Assembly: GCA_947683425.1 (NCBI GenBank)
Contig: CANTUQ010000296.1
Span: forward strand, 310,001 to 374,000
DNA: 64,000 nucleotides
Source: Excoecaria cochinchinensis
Lineage: Eukaryota; Streptophyta; Magnoliopsida; Malpighiales; Euphorbiaceae
Reading direction: 5' to 3'
Below are positions 49,198 to 61,907 of this stretch, in pieces. Position 1 is the stretch's first letter. Each line of letters begins with the position of its first letter. A program made the translations under genes and the position numbers. The notes under the pieces were generated by a model, which was not told the DNA's origin, made no database searches, and was given only the letters and a program-made list of their open reading frames with translations.

Positions 49198-50885
49198 TCA
49201 CAACGCATCGGGAATTGGCCTCGTCGGGATCTGACGAATTTTTACGGATTTCCCTAGGGGTACCCCTAGGGAAAATCGCCAGAATCGAAAAATGGTAAAA
49301 AGTGGTGAAATTTTTGATCCGAGTCCAATAATTCGGGAGAACTTGATCGGAATAGCTACTGGAAGCTTGCCGGTCACAACGCATCGGGAATTGGCCTCGT
49401 CGGGATTTTTATGGATTTCCCTAGGGGTACCCCTAGGGAAAATCGCCAGAATCGAAAAATCGTAAAAAGTGGTGAAATTTTGGATCCGAGTCCAATAATT
49501 CGGGAGAACTTGATCGGAATAGCTACTGGAAGCTTTCCGGTCACAACGCATCGGGAATTGGCCTCATCGGGATTTTTACAGATTTCCCTAGGGGTACCCC
49601 TAGGGAAAATCGCCAGAATCGAAAAATCGTAAAAAGTGGTGAAATTTTCGATCCGAGTCCAATAATTCGGGAGAACTTGATCGGAATAGCTACTGGAAGC
49701 TTGCCGGTCACAACGCATCGGGAATTGGCCTCGTCGGGATTTTTACGGATTTCCCTAGGGGTAACCCTAGGGAAAATCGCCAGAATCGAAAAATCGTAAA
49801 AAGTGGTGAAATTTTGGATCCGAGTCCAATAATTCGGGAGAACTTGATCGGAATAGCTACTGGAAGCTTTCCGGTCACAACGCATCGGGAATTGGCCTCA
49901 TCGGGATTTTTACAGATTTCCCTAGGGGTACCCCTAGGGAAAATCGCCAGAATCGAAAAATCGTAAAAAGTGGTGAAATTTTCGATCCGAGTCCAATAAT
50001 TCGGGAGAACTTGATCGGAATAGCTACTGGAAGCTTGCCGGTCACAACGCATCGGGAATTGGCCTCGTCGGGATCTGACGAATTTTTACGGATTTCCCTA
50101 GGGGTACCCCTAGGGAAAATCGCCAGAATCGAAAAATGGTAAAAAGTGGTGAAATTTTTGATCCGAGTCCAATAATTCGGGAGAACTTGATCGGAATAGC
50201 TACTGGAAGCTTGCCGGTCACAACGCATCGGGAATTGGCCTCGTCGGGATTTTTATGGATTTCCCTAGGGGTACCCCTAGGGAAAATCGCCAGAATCGAA
50301 AAATCGTAAAAAGTGGTGAAATTTTGGATCCGAGTCCAATAATTCGGGAGAACTTGATCGGAATAGCTACTGGAAGCTTTCCGGTCACAACGCATCGGGA
50401 ATTGGCCTCATCGGGATTTTTACAGATTTCCCTAGGGGTACCCCTAGGGAAAATCGCCAGAATCGAAAAATCGTAAAAAGTGGTGAAATTTTCGATCCGA
50501 GTCCAATAATTCGGGAGAACTTGATCGGAATAGCTACTGGAAGCTTGCCGGTCACAACGCATCGGGAATTGGCCTCGTCGGGATTTTTACGGATTTCCCT
50601 AGGGGTAACCCTAGGGAAAATCGCCAGAATCGAAAAATCGTAAAAAGTGGTGAAATTTTGGATCCGAGTCCAATAATTCGGGAGAACTTGATCTGAATAG
50701 CTACTGGAAGCTTGCCGGTCACAACGCATCGGGAATTGGCCTCGTCGGGATTTTTACGGATTTCCCTAGGGGTACCCCTAGGGAAAATCGCTAGAATCGA
50801 AAAATCGTAAAAAGTGGTGAAATTTTGGATCCGAGTCCAATAATTCGGGAGAACTTGATCGGAATAGCTACTGGAAGCTTGCCGG
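49198..50885. repeat. Higher-order repeat, 844-bp unit (5 monomers)
   Basis: Copies start at 49198 and 50042, offset 844 bp (four 167-bp plus one 176-bp monomer). Shared variants are 'tttttatggattt', 'cctcatcggg', 'tttttacagattt', 'aaattttcgatcc' and 'gggtaacccta'. Confidence 0.78.
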
Positions 50886-53800
50886 TCACAACGCATCGGG
50901 AATTGGCCTCGTCGGGATCTGACGAATTTTTACGGATTTTCCTAGGGGTACCCCTAGGGAAAATCGCCAGAATCGAAAAATCGTAAAAAGTGGTGAAATT
51001 TTGGATCCGAGTCCAATAATTCGGGAGAACTTGATCGGAATAGCTACTGGAAGCTTGCCGGTCACAACTCATCGGGAATTGGCCTCGTCGGGATTTTTAC
51101 GGATTTTCGCAAGAATCGAAAAATCGTAAAAAGTGGTGAAATTTTGGATCCGAGTCCAATAATTCGGGAGAACTTGATCGGAATAGCTACTGGAAGCTTG
51201 CCGGTCACAACGCATCGGGAATTGGCCTCGTCGGGATCTGACGAATTTTTACGGATTTCCCTAGGGGTACCCCTAGGGAAAATCGCCAGAATCGAAAAAT
51301 CGTAAAAAGTTGTGAAATTTTGGATCCGAGTCCAATAATTCGGGAGAACTTGATCGGAATAGCTACTGGAAGCTTGCCGGTCACAACGCATCGGGAATTG
51401 GCCTCGTCGGGATTTTTACGGATTTCCCTAGGGGTACCCCTAGGGAAAATCGCAAGAATCGAAAAATCGTAAAAAGTGGTGAAATTTTGGATCCGAGTCC
51501 AATAATTCGGGAGAACTTGATCGGAATAGCTACTGGAAGCTTGCCGGTCACAACGCATCGGGAATTGGCCTCGTCGGGATCTGACGAATTTTTACGGATT
51601 TCCCTAGGGGTACCCCTAGGGAAAATCGCCAGAATCGAAAAATCGTAAAAAGTTGTGAAATTTTGGATCCGAGTCCAATAATTCGGGAGAACTTGATCGG
51701 AATAGCTACTGGAAGCTTGCCGGTCACAACGCATCGGGAATTGGCCTCGTCGGGATCTGACGAATTTTTACGGATTTCCCTAGGGGTACCCCTAGGGAAA
51801 ATCGCCAGAATCGAAAAATGGTAAAAAGTGGTGAAATTTTTGATCCGAGTCCAATAATTCGGGAGAACTTGATCGGAATAGCTACTGGAAGCTTGCCGGT
51901 CACAACGCATCGGGAATTGGCCTCGTCGGGATTTTTATGGATTTCCCTAGGGGTACCCCTAGGAAAAATCGCCAGAATCGAAAAATCGTAAAAAGTGGTG
52001 AAATTTTGGATCCGAGTCCAATAATTCGGGAGAACTTGATCGGAATAGCTACTGGAAGCTTGCCGGTCACAACGCATCGGGAATTGGCCTCGTCGGGATC
52101 TGACGAATTTTTACGGATTTCCCTAGGGGTACCCCTAGGGAAAATCGCCAGAATCGAAAAATCGTAAAAAGTGGTTAAATTTTGGATCCGAGTCCAATAA
52201 TTCGGGAGCACTTGATCGGAATAGCTACTGGAAGCTTGCCGGTCACAACGCATCGGGAATTGGCCTCGTCGGGATCTGACGAATTTTTACGGATTTCCCT
52301 AGGGGTACACCTAGGGAAAATCGCCAGAATCGAAAAATCGTAAAAAGTGGTGAAATTTTTGATCCGAGTCCAATAATTCGGGAGAACTTGATCGGAATAG
52401 CTACTGGAAGCTTGCCGGTCACAACGCATCGGGAATTGGCCTCGTCGGGATCTGACGAATTTTTACGGATTTCCCTAGGGGTACCCCTAGGGAAAATCGC
52501 AAGAATCGAAAAATCGTAAAAAGTGGTGAAATTTTGGATCCGAGTCCAATAATTCGGGAGAACTTGATCGGAATAGCTACTGGAAGCTTGCCGGTCACAA
52601 CGCATCGGGAATTGGACTCGTCGGGATCTGACGAATTTTTACGGATTTTCCTAGGGGTACCCCTAGGGAAAATCGGCAGAATCGAAAAATCGTAAAAAGT
52701 GGTGAAATTTTGGATCCGAGTCCAATAATTCGGGAGAACTTGATCGGAATAGCTACTGGAAGCTTGCCGGTCACAACGCATCGGGAATTGGCCTCGTCGG
52801 GATTTTTACGGATTTCCCTAGGGGTACCCCTAGGGAAAATCGCCAGAATCGAAAAATCGTAAAAAGTGGTGAAATTTTGGATCCGAATCCAATAATTCGG
52901 GAGAACTTGATCGGAATAGCTACTGGAAGCTTGCCGGTCACAACGCATCGGGAATTGGCCTCGTCGGGATCTGACGAATTTTTACGGATTTCCCTAGGGG
53001 TACCCCTAGGGAAAATCGCAAGAATCGAAAAATCGTAAAAAGTGGTGAAATTTTGGATCCGAGTCCAATAATTCGGGAGAACTTGATCGGAATAGCTACT
53101 GGAAGCTTGCCGGTCACAACGCATCGGGAATTGGCCTCGTCGGGATCTGATGAATTTTTACGGATTTCCCTAGGGGTACCCCTAGGGAAAATCGCCAGAA
53201 TCGAAAAATCGTAAAAAGTGGTGAAATTTTGGATCCGAGTCCAATAATTCGGGATAACTTGATCGGAATAGCTACTGGAAGCTTGCCGGTCACAACGCAT
53301 CGGGAATTGGCCTCGTCGGGATCTGACGAATTTTTACGGATTTCCCTAGGGGTACCCCTAGGGAAATCGCCAGAATCGAAAAATGGTAAAAAGTGGTGAA
53401 ATTTTTGATCCGAGTCCAATAATTCGGGAGAACTTGATCGGAATAGCTACTGGAAGCTTGCCGGTCACAACGCATCGGGAATTGGCCTCGTCGGGATCTG
53501 ACGAATTTTTACGGATTTCCCTAGGGGTACCCCTAGGGAAAATCGCCAGAATCGAAAAATGGTAAAAAGTGGTGAAATTTTTGATCCGAGTCCAATAATT
53601 CGGGAGAACTTGATCGGAATAGCTACTGGAAGCTTGCCGGTCACAACGCATCGGGAATTGGCCTCGTCGGGATTTTTACGGATTTCCCTAGGGGTACCCC
53701 TAGGGAAAATCGCGAGAATCGAAAAATCGTAAAAAGTGGTAAAATTTGGATCCGAGTCCACTAATTCGGGAGAACTTGATCGGAATAGCTACTGGAAGCT

Positions 53801-56800
53801 TGCCGGTCACAACGCATCGGGAATTGGCCTCGTCGGGATTTTTACGGATTTCCCTAGGGGTACCCCTAGGGAAAATCGCCAGAATCGAAAAATCGTAAAA
53901 AGTGGTGAAATTTTGGATCCGAGTCCAATAATTCGGGAGAACTTGATCGGAATAGCTACTGGAAGCTTGCCGGTCACAACGCATCGGGAATTGGCCTCGT
54001 CGGGATCTGACGAATTTTTACGGATTTCCCTAGGGGTACCCCTAGGGAAAATCGCCAGAATCGAAAAATGGTAAAAAGTGGTGAAATTTTTGATCCGAGT
54101 CCAATAATTCGGGAGAACTTGATCGGAATAGCTACTAGAAGCTTGCCGGTCACAACGCATCGGGAATTGGCCTCGTCGGGATCTGACGAATAATTACGGA
54201 TTTCACTAGGGGTACCCCTAGGGAAAATCGCCAGAATCGAAAATCGTAAAAAGTGGTGAAATTTTGGATCCGAGTCCAATAATTCGGGAGAACTTGATCG
54301 GAATAGCTACTGGAAGCTTGCCGATCACAATGCATCGGGAATTGGCCTCGTCGGGATTTTTACGGATTTCCCTAGGGGTACCCCTAGGGAAAATCGCCAG
54401 AATCGAAAAATCGTAAAAAGTGGTGAAATTTTGGATCCGAGTCCAATAATTCGGGAGAACTTGATCGGAATAGCTACTGGAAGCTTGCCGGTCACAACGC
54501 ATCGGGAATTGGCCTCGTCGGGATCTGACGAATTTTTACGGATTTCCCTAGGGGTACCCCTAGGGAAAATCGCCAGAATCGAAAAATGGTAAAAAGTGGT
54601 GAAATTTTTGATCCGAGTCCAATAATTCGGGAGAACTTGATCGGAATAGCTACTGGAAGCTTGCCGGTCACAACGCATCGGGAATTGGCCTCGTCGGGAT
54701 CTGACGAATTTTTACGGATTTCCTAGGGGTACCCCTAGGGAAAATCGCCAGAATCGAAAAATCGTAAAAAGTGGTGAAATTTTGGATCCGAGTCCAATAA
54801 TTCGGGAGAACTTGATCGGAATAGCTACTGGAAGCTTGCCGGTCACAACGCATCGGGAATTGGCCTCGTCGGGATTTTTACGGATTTCCCTAGGGGTACC
54901 CCTAGGGAAAATCGCGAGAATCGAAAAATCGTAAAAAGTGGTAAAATTTTGGATCCGAGTCCACTAATTCGGGAGAACTTGATCGGAATAGCTACTGGAA
55001 GCTTGCCGGTCACAACGCATCGGGAATTGGCCTCGTCGGGATTTTTACGGATTTCCCTAGGGGTACCCCTAGGGAAAATCGCCAGAATCGAAAATCGTAA
55101 AAAGTGGTGAAATTTTGGATCCGAGTCCAATAATTCGGGAGAACTTGATCGGAATAGCTACTGGAAGCTTGCCGGTCACAACGCATCGGGAATTGGCCTC
55201 GTCGGGATCTGACGAATTTTTACGGATTTCCCTAGGGGTACCCTAGGGAAAATCGCCAGAATCGAAAAATGGTAAAAAGTGGTGAAATTTTTGATCCGAG
55301 TCCAATAATTCGGGAGAACTTGATCGGAATAGCTACTAGAAGCTTGCCGGTCATAACGCATCGGGAATTGGCCTCGTCGGGATCTGACGAATAATTACGG
55401 ATTTCACTAGGGGTACCCCTAGGGAAAATCGCCAGAATCGAAAAATCGTAAAAAGTGGTGAAATTTTGGATCCGAGTCCAATAATTCGGGAGAACTTGAT
55501 CGGAATAGCTACTGGAAGCTTGCGATCACAATGCATCGGGAATTGGCCTCGTCGGGATTTTTACGGATTTCCCTAGGGGTACCCCTAGGGAAAATCGCCA
55601 GAATCGAAAAATCGTAAAAAGTGGTGAAATTTTGGATCCGAGTCCAATAATTCGGGAGAACTTGATCGGAATAGCTACTGGAAGCTTGCCGGTCACAACG
55701 CATCGGGAATTGGCCTCGTCGGGATCTGACGAATTTTTACGGATTTCCCTAGGGGTACCCTAGGGAAAATCGCCAGAATCGAAAAATGGTAAAAAGTGGT
55801 GAAATTTTTGATCCGAGTCCAATAATTCGGGAGAACTTGATCGGAATAGCTACTGGAAGCTTGCCGGTCACAACGCATCGGGAATTGGCCTCGTCGGGAT
55901 CTGACGAATTTTTACGGATTTCCCTAGGGGTACCCCTAGGGAAAATCGCCAGAATCGAAAAATCGTAAAAGTGGTGAAATTTTGGATCCGAGTCAATAAT
56001 TCGGGAGAACTTGATCGGAATAGCTACTGGAAGCTTGCCGGTCACAACGCATCGGGAATTGGCCTCGTCGGGATCTGACGAATTTTTACGGATTTCCCTA
56101 GGGGTACCCCTAGGGAAAATCGCCAGAATCGAAAAATGGTAAAAAGTGGTGAAATTTTTGATCCGAGTCCAATAATTCGGGAGAACTTGATCGGAATAGC
56201 TACTAGAAGCTTGCCGGTCACAACGCATCGGGAATTGGCCTCGTCGGGATCTGACGAATAATTACGGATTTCACTAGGGGTACCCCTAGGGAAAATCGCC
56301 AGAATCGAAAAATCGTAAAAAGTGGTGAAATTTTGGATCCGAGTCCAATAATTCGGGAGAACTTGATCGGAATAGCTACTGGAAGCTTGCCGATCACAAT
56401 GCATCGGGAATTGGCCTCGTCGGGATTTTTACGGATTTCCCTAGGGGTACCCTAGGGAAAATCGCCAGAATCGAAAAATCGTAAAAAGTGGTGAAATTTT
56501 GGATCCGAGTCCAATAATTCGGGAGAACTTGATCGGAATAGCTACTGGAAGCTTGCCGGTCACAACGCATCGGGAATTGGCCTCGTCGGGATCTGACGAA
56601 TTTTTACGGATTTCCCTAGGGGTACCCCTAGGGAAAATCGCCAGAATCGAAAAATGGTAAAAAGTGGTGAAATTTTTGATCCGAGTCCAATAATTCGGGA
56701 GAACTTGATCGGAATAGCTACTGGAAGCTTGCCGGTCACAACGCATCGGGAATTGGCCTCGTCGGGATCTGACGAATTTTTACGGATTTCCCTAGGGGTA

Positions 56801-58107
56801 CCCCTAGGGAAAATCGCCAGAATCGAAAAATCGTAAAAAGTGGTGAAATTTTGGATCCGAGTCCAATAATTCGGGAGAACTTGATCGGAATAGCTACTGG
56901 AAGCTTGCCGGTCACAACGCATCGGGAATTGGCCTCGTCGGGATTTTTACGGATTTTCCTAGGGGTACCCCTAGGGAAAATCGCCAGAATCGAAAAATCG
57001 TAAAAAGTGGTGAAATTTTGGATCCGAGTCCAATAATTCGGGAGAACTTGATCGGAATAGCTACTGGAAGCTTGCCGGTCACAACGCATCGGGAATTGGA
57101 CTCGTCGGGATCTGACGAATTTTTACGGATTTCCCTAGGGGTACCCCTAGGGAAAATCGCCAGAATCGAAAAATGGTAAAAAGTGGTGAAATTTTTGATC
57201 CGAGTCCAATGATTCGGGAGAACTTGATCGGAATAGCTACTGGAAGCTTGCCGGTCACAACGCATCGGGAATTGGCCTCGTCGGGATTTTTACGGATTTC
57301 CCTAGGGGTACCCCTAGGGAAAATCGCCAGAATCGAAAAATCGTAAAAAGTGGTGAAATTTTGGATCCGAGTCCAATAATTCGGGAGAACTTGATCGGAA
57401 TAGCTACTGGAAGCTTGCCGGTCACAACGCATCGGGAATTGGCCTCGTCGGGATCTGACGAATTTTTACGGATTTCCCTAGGGGTACCCCTAGGGAAAAT
57501 CGCCAGAATCGAAAAATGGTAAAAAGTGGTGAAATTTTTGATCCGAGTCCAATAATTCGGGAGAACTTGATCGGAATAGCTACTGGAAGCTTGCCGGTCA
57601 CAACGCATCGGGAATTGGCCTCGTCGGGATCTGACGAATTTTTACGGATTTCCCTAGGGGTACCCCTAGGGAAAATCGCCAGAATCGAAAAATCGTAAAA
57701 AGTGGTGAAATTTTGGATCCGAGTCCAATAATTCGGGAGAACTTGATCGGAATAGCTACTGGAAGCTTGCCGGTCACAACGCATCGGGAATTGGCCTCGT
57801 CGGGATTTTTACGGATTTCCCTAGGGGTACCCCTAGGGAAAATCGCGAGAATCGAAAAATCGTAAAAAGTGGTAAAATTTTGGATCCGAGTCCACTAATT
57901 CGGGAGAACTTGATCGGAATAGCTACTGGAAGCTTGCCGGTCACAACGCATCGGGAATTGGCCTCGTCGGGATTTTTACGGATTTCCCTAGGGGTACCCC
58001 TAGGGAAAATCGCCAGAATCGAAAAATCGTAAAAAGTGGTGAAATTTTGGATCCGAGTCCAATAATTCGGGAGAACTTGATCGGAATAGCTACTGGAAGC
58101 TTGCCGG

Positions 58108-59849
58108 TCACAACGCATCGGGAATTGGCCTCGTCGGGATCTGACGAATTTTTACGGATTTCCCTAGGGGTACCCCTAGGGAAAATCGCCAGAATCGAAA
58201 AATGGTAAAAAGTGGTGAAATTTTTGATCCGAGTCCAATAATTCGGGAGAACTTGATCGGAATAGCTACTAGAAGCTTGCCGGTCACAACGCATCGGGAA
58301 TTGGCCTCGTCGGGATCTGACGAATAATTACGGATTTCACTAGGGGTACCCCTAGGGAAAATCGCCAGAATCGAAAAATCGTAAAAAGTGGTGAAATTTT
58401 GGATCCGAGTCCAATAATTCGGGAGAACTTGATCGGAATAGCTACTGGAAGCTTGCCGATCACAATGCATCGGGAATTGGCCTCGTCGGGATTTTTACGG
58501 ATTTCCCTAGGGGTACCCCTAGGGAAAATCGCCAGAATCGAAAAATCGTAAAAAGTGGTGAAATTTTGGATCCGAGTCCAATAATTCGGGAGAACTTGAT
58601 CGGAATAGCTACTGGAAGCTTGCCGGTCACAACGCATCGGGAATTGGCCTCGTCGGGATCTGACGAATTTTTACGGATTTCCCTAGGGGTACCCCTAGGG
58701 AAAATCGCCAGAATCGAAAAATGGTAAAAAGTGGTGAAATTTTTGATCCGAGTCCAATAATTCGGGAGAACTTGATCGGAATAGCTACTGGAAGCTTGCC
58801 GGTCACAACGCATCGGGAATTGGCCTCGTCGGGATCTGACGAATTTTTACGGATTTCCCTAGGGGTACCCCTAGGGAAAATCGCCAGAATCGAAAAATCG
58901 TAAAAAGTGGTGAAATTTTGGATCCGAGTCCAATAATTCGGGAGAACTTGATCGGAATAGCTACTGGAAGCTTGCCGGTCACAACGCATCGGGAATTGGC
59001 CTCGTCGGGATCTGACGAATTTTTACGGATTTCCCTAGGGGTACCCCTAGGGAAAATCGCCAGAATCGAAAAATGGTAAAAAGTGGTGAAATTTTTGATC
59101 CGAGTCCAATAATTCGGGAGAACTTGATCGGAATAGCTACTAGAAGCTTGCCGGTCACAACGCATCGGGAATTGGCCTCGTCGGGATCTGACGAATAATT
59201 ACGGATTTCACTAGGGGTACCCCTAGGGAAAATCGCCAGAATCGAAAAATCGTAAAAAGTGGTGAAATTTTGGATCCGAGTCCAATAATTCGGGAGAACT
59301 TGATCGGAATAGCTACTGGAAGCTTGCCGATCACAATGCATCGGGAATTGGCCTCGTCGGGATTTTTACGGATTTCCCTAGGGGTACCCCTAGGGAAAAT
59401 CGCCAGAATCGAAAAATCGTAAAAAGTGGTGAAATTTTGGATCCGAGTCCAATAATTCGGGAGAACTTGATCGGAATAGCTACTGGAAGCTTGCCGGTCA
59501 CAACGCATCGGGAATTGGCCTCGTCGGGATCTGACGAATTTTTACGGATTTCCCTAGGGGTACCCCTAGGGAAAATCGCCAGAATCGAAAAATGGTAAAA
59601 AGTGGTGAAATTTTTGATCCGAGTCCAATAATTCGGGAGAACTTGATCGGAATAGCTACTGGAAGCTTGCCGGTCACAACGCATCGGGAATTGGCCTCGT
59701 CGGGATCTGACGAATTTTTACGGATTTCCCTAGGGGTACCCCTAGGGAAAATCGCCAGAATCGAAAAATCGTAAAAAGTGGTGAAATTTTGGATCCGAGT
59801 CCAATAATTCGGGAGAACTTGATCGGAATAGCTACTGGAAGCTTGCCGG
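58108..59849. repeat. Higher-order repeat, 871-bp unit (5 monomers)
   Basis: Copies start at 58108 and 58979, offset 871 bp (one 167-bp plus four 176-bp monomers). Markers are 'ctactagaagc', 'gacgaataattacgg', 'tttcactagggg' and 'gccgatcacaatgc'. The same marked block also occurs, with one-base losses, near 54.2, 55.4 and 56.3 kb. Confidence 0.78.
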
Positions 59850-61907
59850 TCACAACGCATCGGGAATTGGCCTCGTCGGGATTTTTACGGATTTTCCTAG
59901 GGGTACCCCTAGGGAAAATCGCCAGAATCGAAAAATCGTAAAAAGTGGTGAAATTTTGGATCCGAGTCCAATAATTCGGGAGAACTTGATCGGAATAGCT
60001 ACTGGAAGCTTGCCGGTCACAACGCATCGGGAATTGGACTCGTCGGGATCTGACGAATTTTTACGGATTTCCCTAGGGGTACCCCTAGGGAAAATCGCCA
60101 GAATCGAAAAATGGTAAAAAGTGGTGAAATTTTTGATCCGAGTCCAATGATTCGGGAGAACTTGATCGGAATAGCTACTGGAAGCTTGCCGGTCACAACG
60201 CATCGGGAATTGGTCTCGTCGGGATCTGACGAATTTTTACGGATTTCCCTAGGGGTACCCCTAGGGAAAATCGCCAGAATCGAAAAATCGTAAAAAGTGG
60301 TGAAATTTTGGATCCGAGTCCAATAATTCGGGAGAACTTGATCGGAATAGCTACTGGAAGCTTGCCGGTCACAACGCATCGGGAATTGGGCTCGTCGGGA
60401 TTTTTACGGATTTCCCTAGGGGTACCCCTAGGGAAAATCGCCAGAATCGAAAAATCGTAAAAAGTGGTGAAATTTTGGATCCGAGTCCAATAATTCGGGA
60501 GAACTTGATCGGAATAGCTACTGGAAGCTTGCCGGTCACAACGCATCGGGAATTGGCCTCGTCGGGATCTGACGAATTTTTACGGATTTCCCTAGGGGTA
60601 CCCCTAGGGAAAATCGCCAGAATCGAAAAATCGTAAAAAGTGGTGAAATTTTGGATCCGAGTCCAATAATTCGGGAGAACTTGATCGGAATAGCTACTGG
60701 AAGCTTGCCGGTCACAACGCATCGAGAATTGGCCTCGTCGGGATCTGACGAATTTTTACGGATTTCCCTAGGGGTACCCCTAGGGAAAATCGCCATAATC
60801 GAAAAATCGTAAAAAGTGGTGAAATTTTGGATCCGAGTCCAATAATTCGGGAGAACTTGATCGGAATAGCTACTGGAAGCTTGCCGGTCACAACGCATCG
60901 GGAATTGGCCTCGTCCGAATTTTTACGGATTTCCCTAGGGGTACTCCTAGGGAAAATCGCCAGAATCGAAAAATCGTAAAAAGTGGTGAAATTTTGGATC
61001 CGAGTCCAATAATTCGGGAGAACTTGATCGGAATAGCTACTGGAAGCTTGCCGGTCACAACGCATCGGGAATTGGCCTCGTCGGGATTTTTACGGATTTC
61101 CCTAGGGGTACCCCTAGGGAAAATCGCCAGAATCGAAAAATCGTAAAAAGTGGTGAAATTTTGGATCCGAGTCCAATAATTCAGGAGAACTTGATCGGAA
61201 TAGCTACTGGAAGCTTGCCGGTCACAACGCATCGGGAATTGGCCTCATCGGGATCTGACGAATTTTTACGGATTTCCCTAGGGGTACCCCTGGGAAAAAT
61301 CGCCAGAATCGAAAAATCGTAAAAAGTGGTGAAATTTTGGATCCGAGTCCAATAATTCGGGAGAACTTGATCGGAATAGCTACTGGAAGCTTGACGGTCA
61401 CAACGCATCGGGAATTGGCCTCGTCGGGATCTGACGAATTTTTACGGATTTCCCTAGGGGTACCCCTAGGGAAAATCGCCAGAATCGAAAAATCGTAAAA
61501 AGTGGTGAAATTTTGGATCCGAGTCCAATAATTCGGGAGAACTTGATCGGAATAGCTACTGGAAGCTTGCCGGTCACAACGCATCGGGAATTGGTCTCGT
61601 CGGAATTTTTACTGATTTCCCTAGGGGTACTCCTAGGGAAAATCGCCAGAATCGAAAAATCGTAAAAAGTGGTGAAATTTTGGATCCGAGTCCAATAATT
61701 CGGGAGAACTTGATCGGAATAGCTACTGGAAGCTTGCCGGTCACAACGCATCGGGAATTGGCCTCGTCGGGATTTTTACGGATTTCCCTAGGGGTACCCC
61801 TAGGGAAAATCGCCAGAATCGAAAAATCGTAAAAAGTGGTGAAATTTTGGATCCGAGTCCAATAATTCGGGAGAACTTGATCGGAATAGCTACTGGAAGC
61901 TTGCCGG

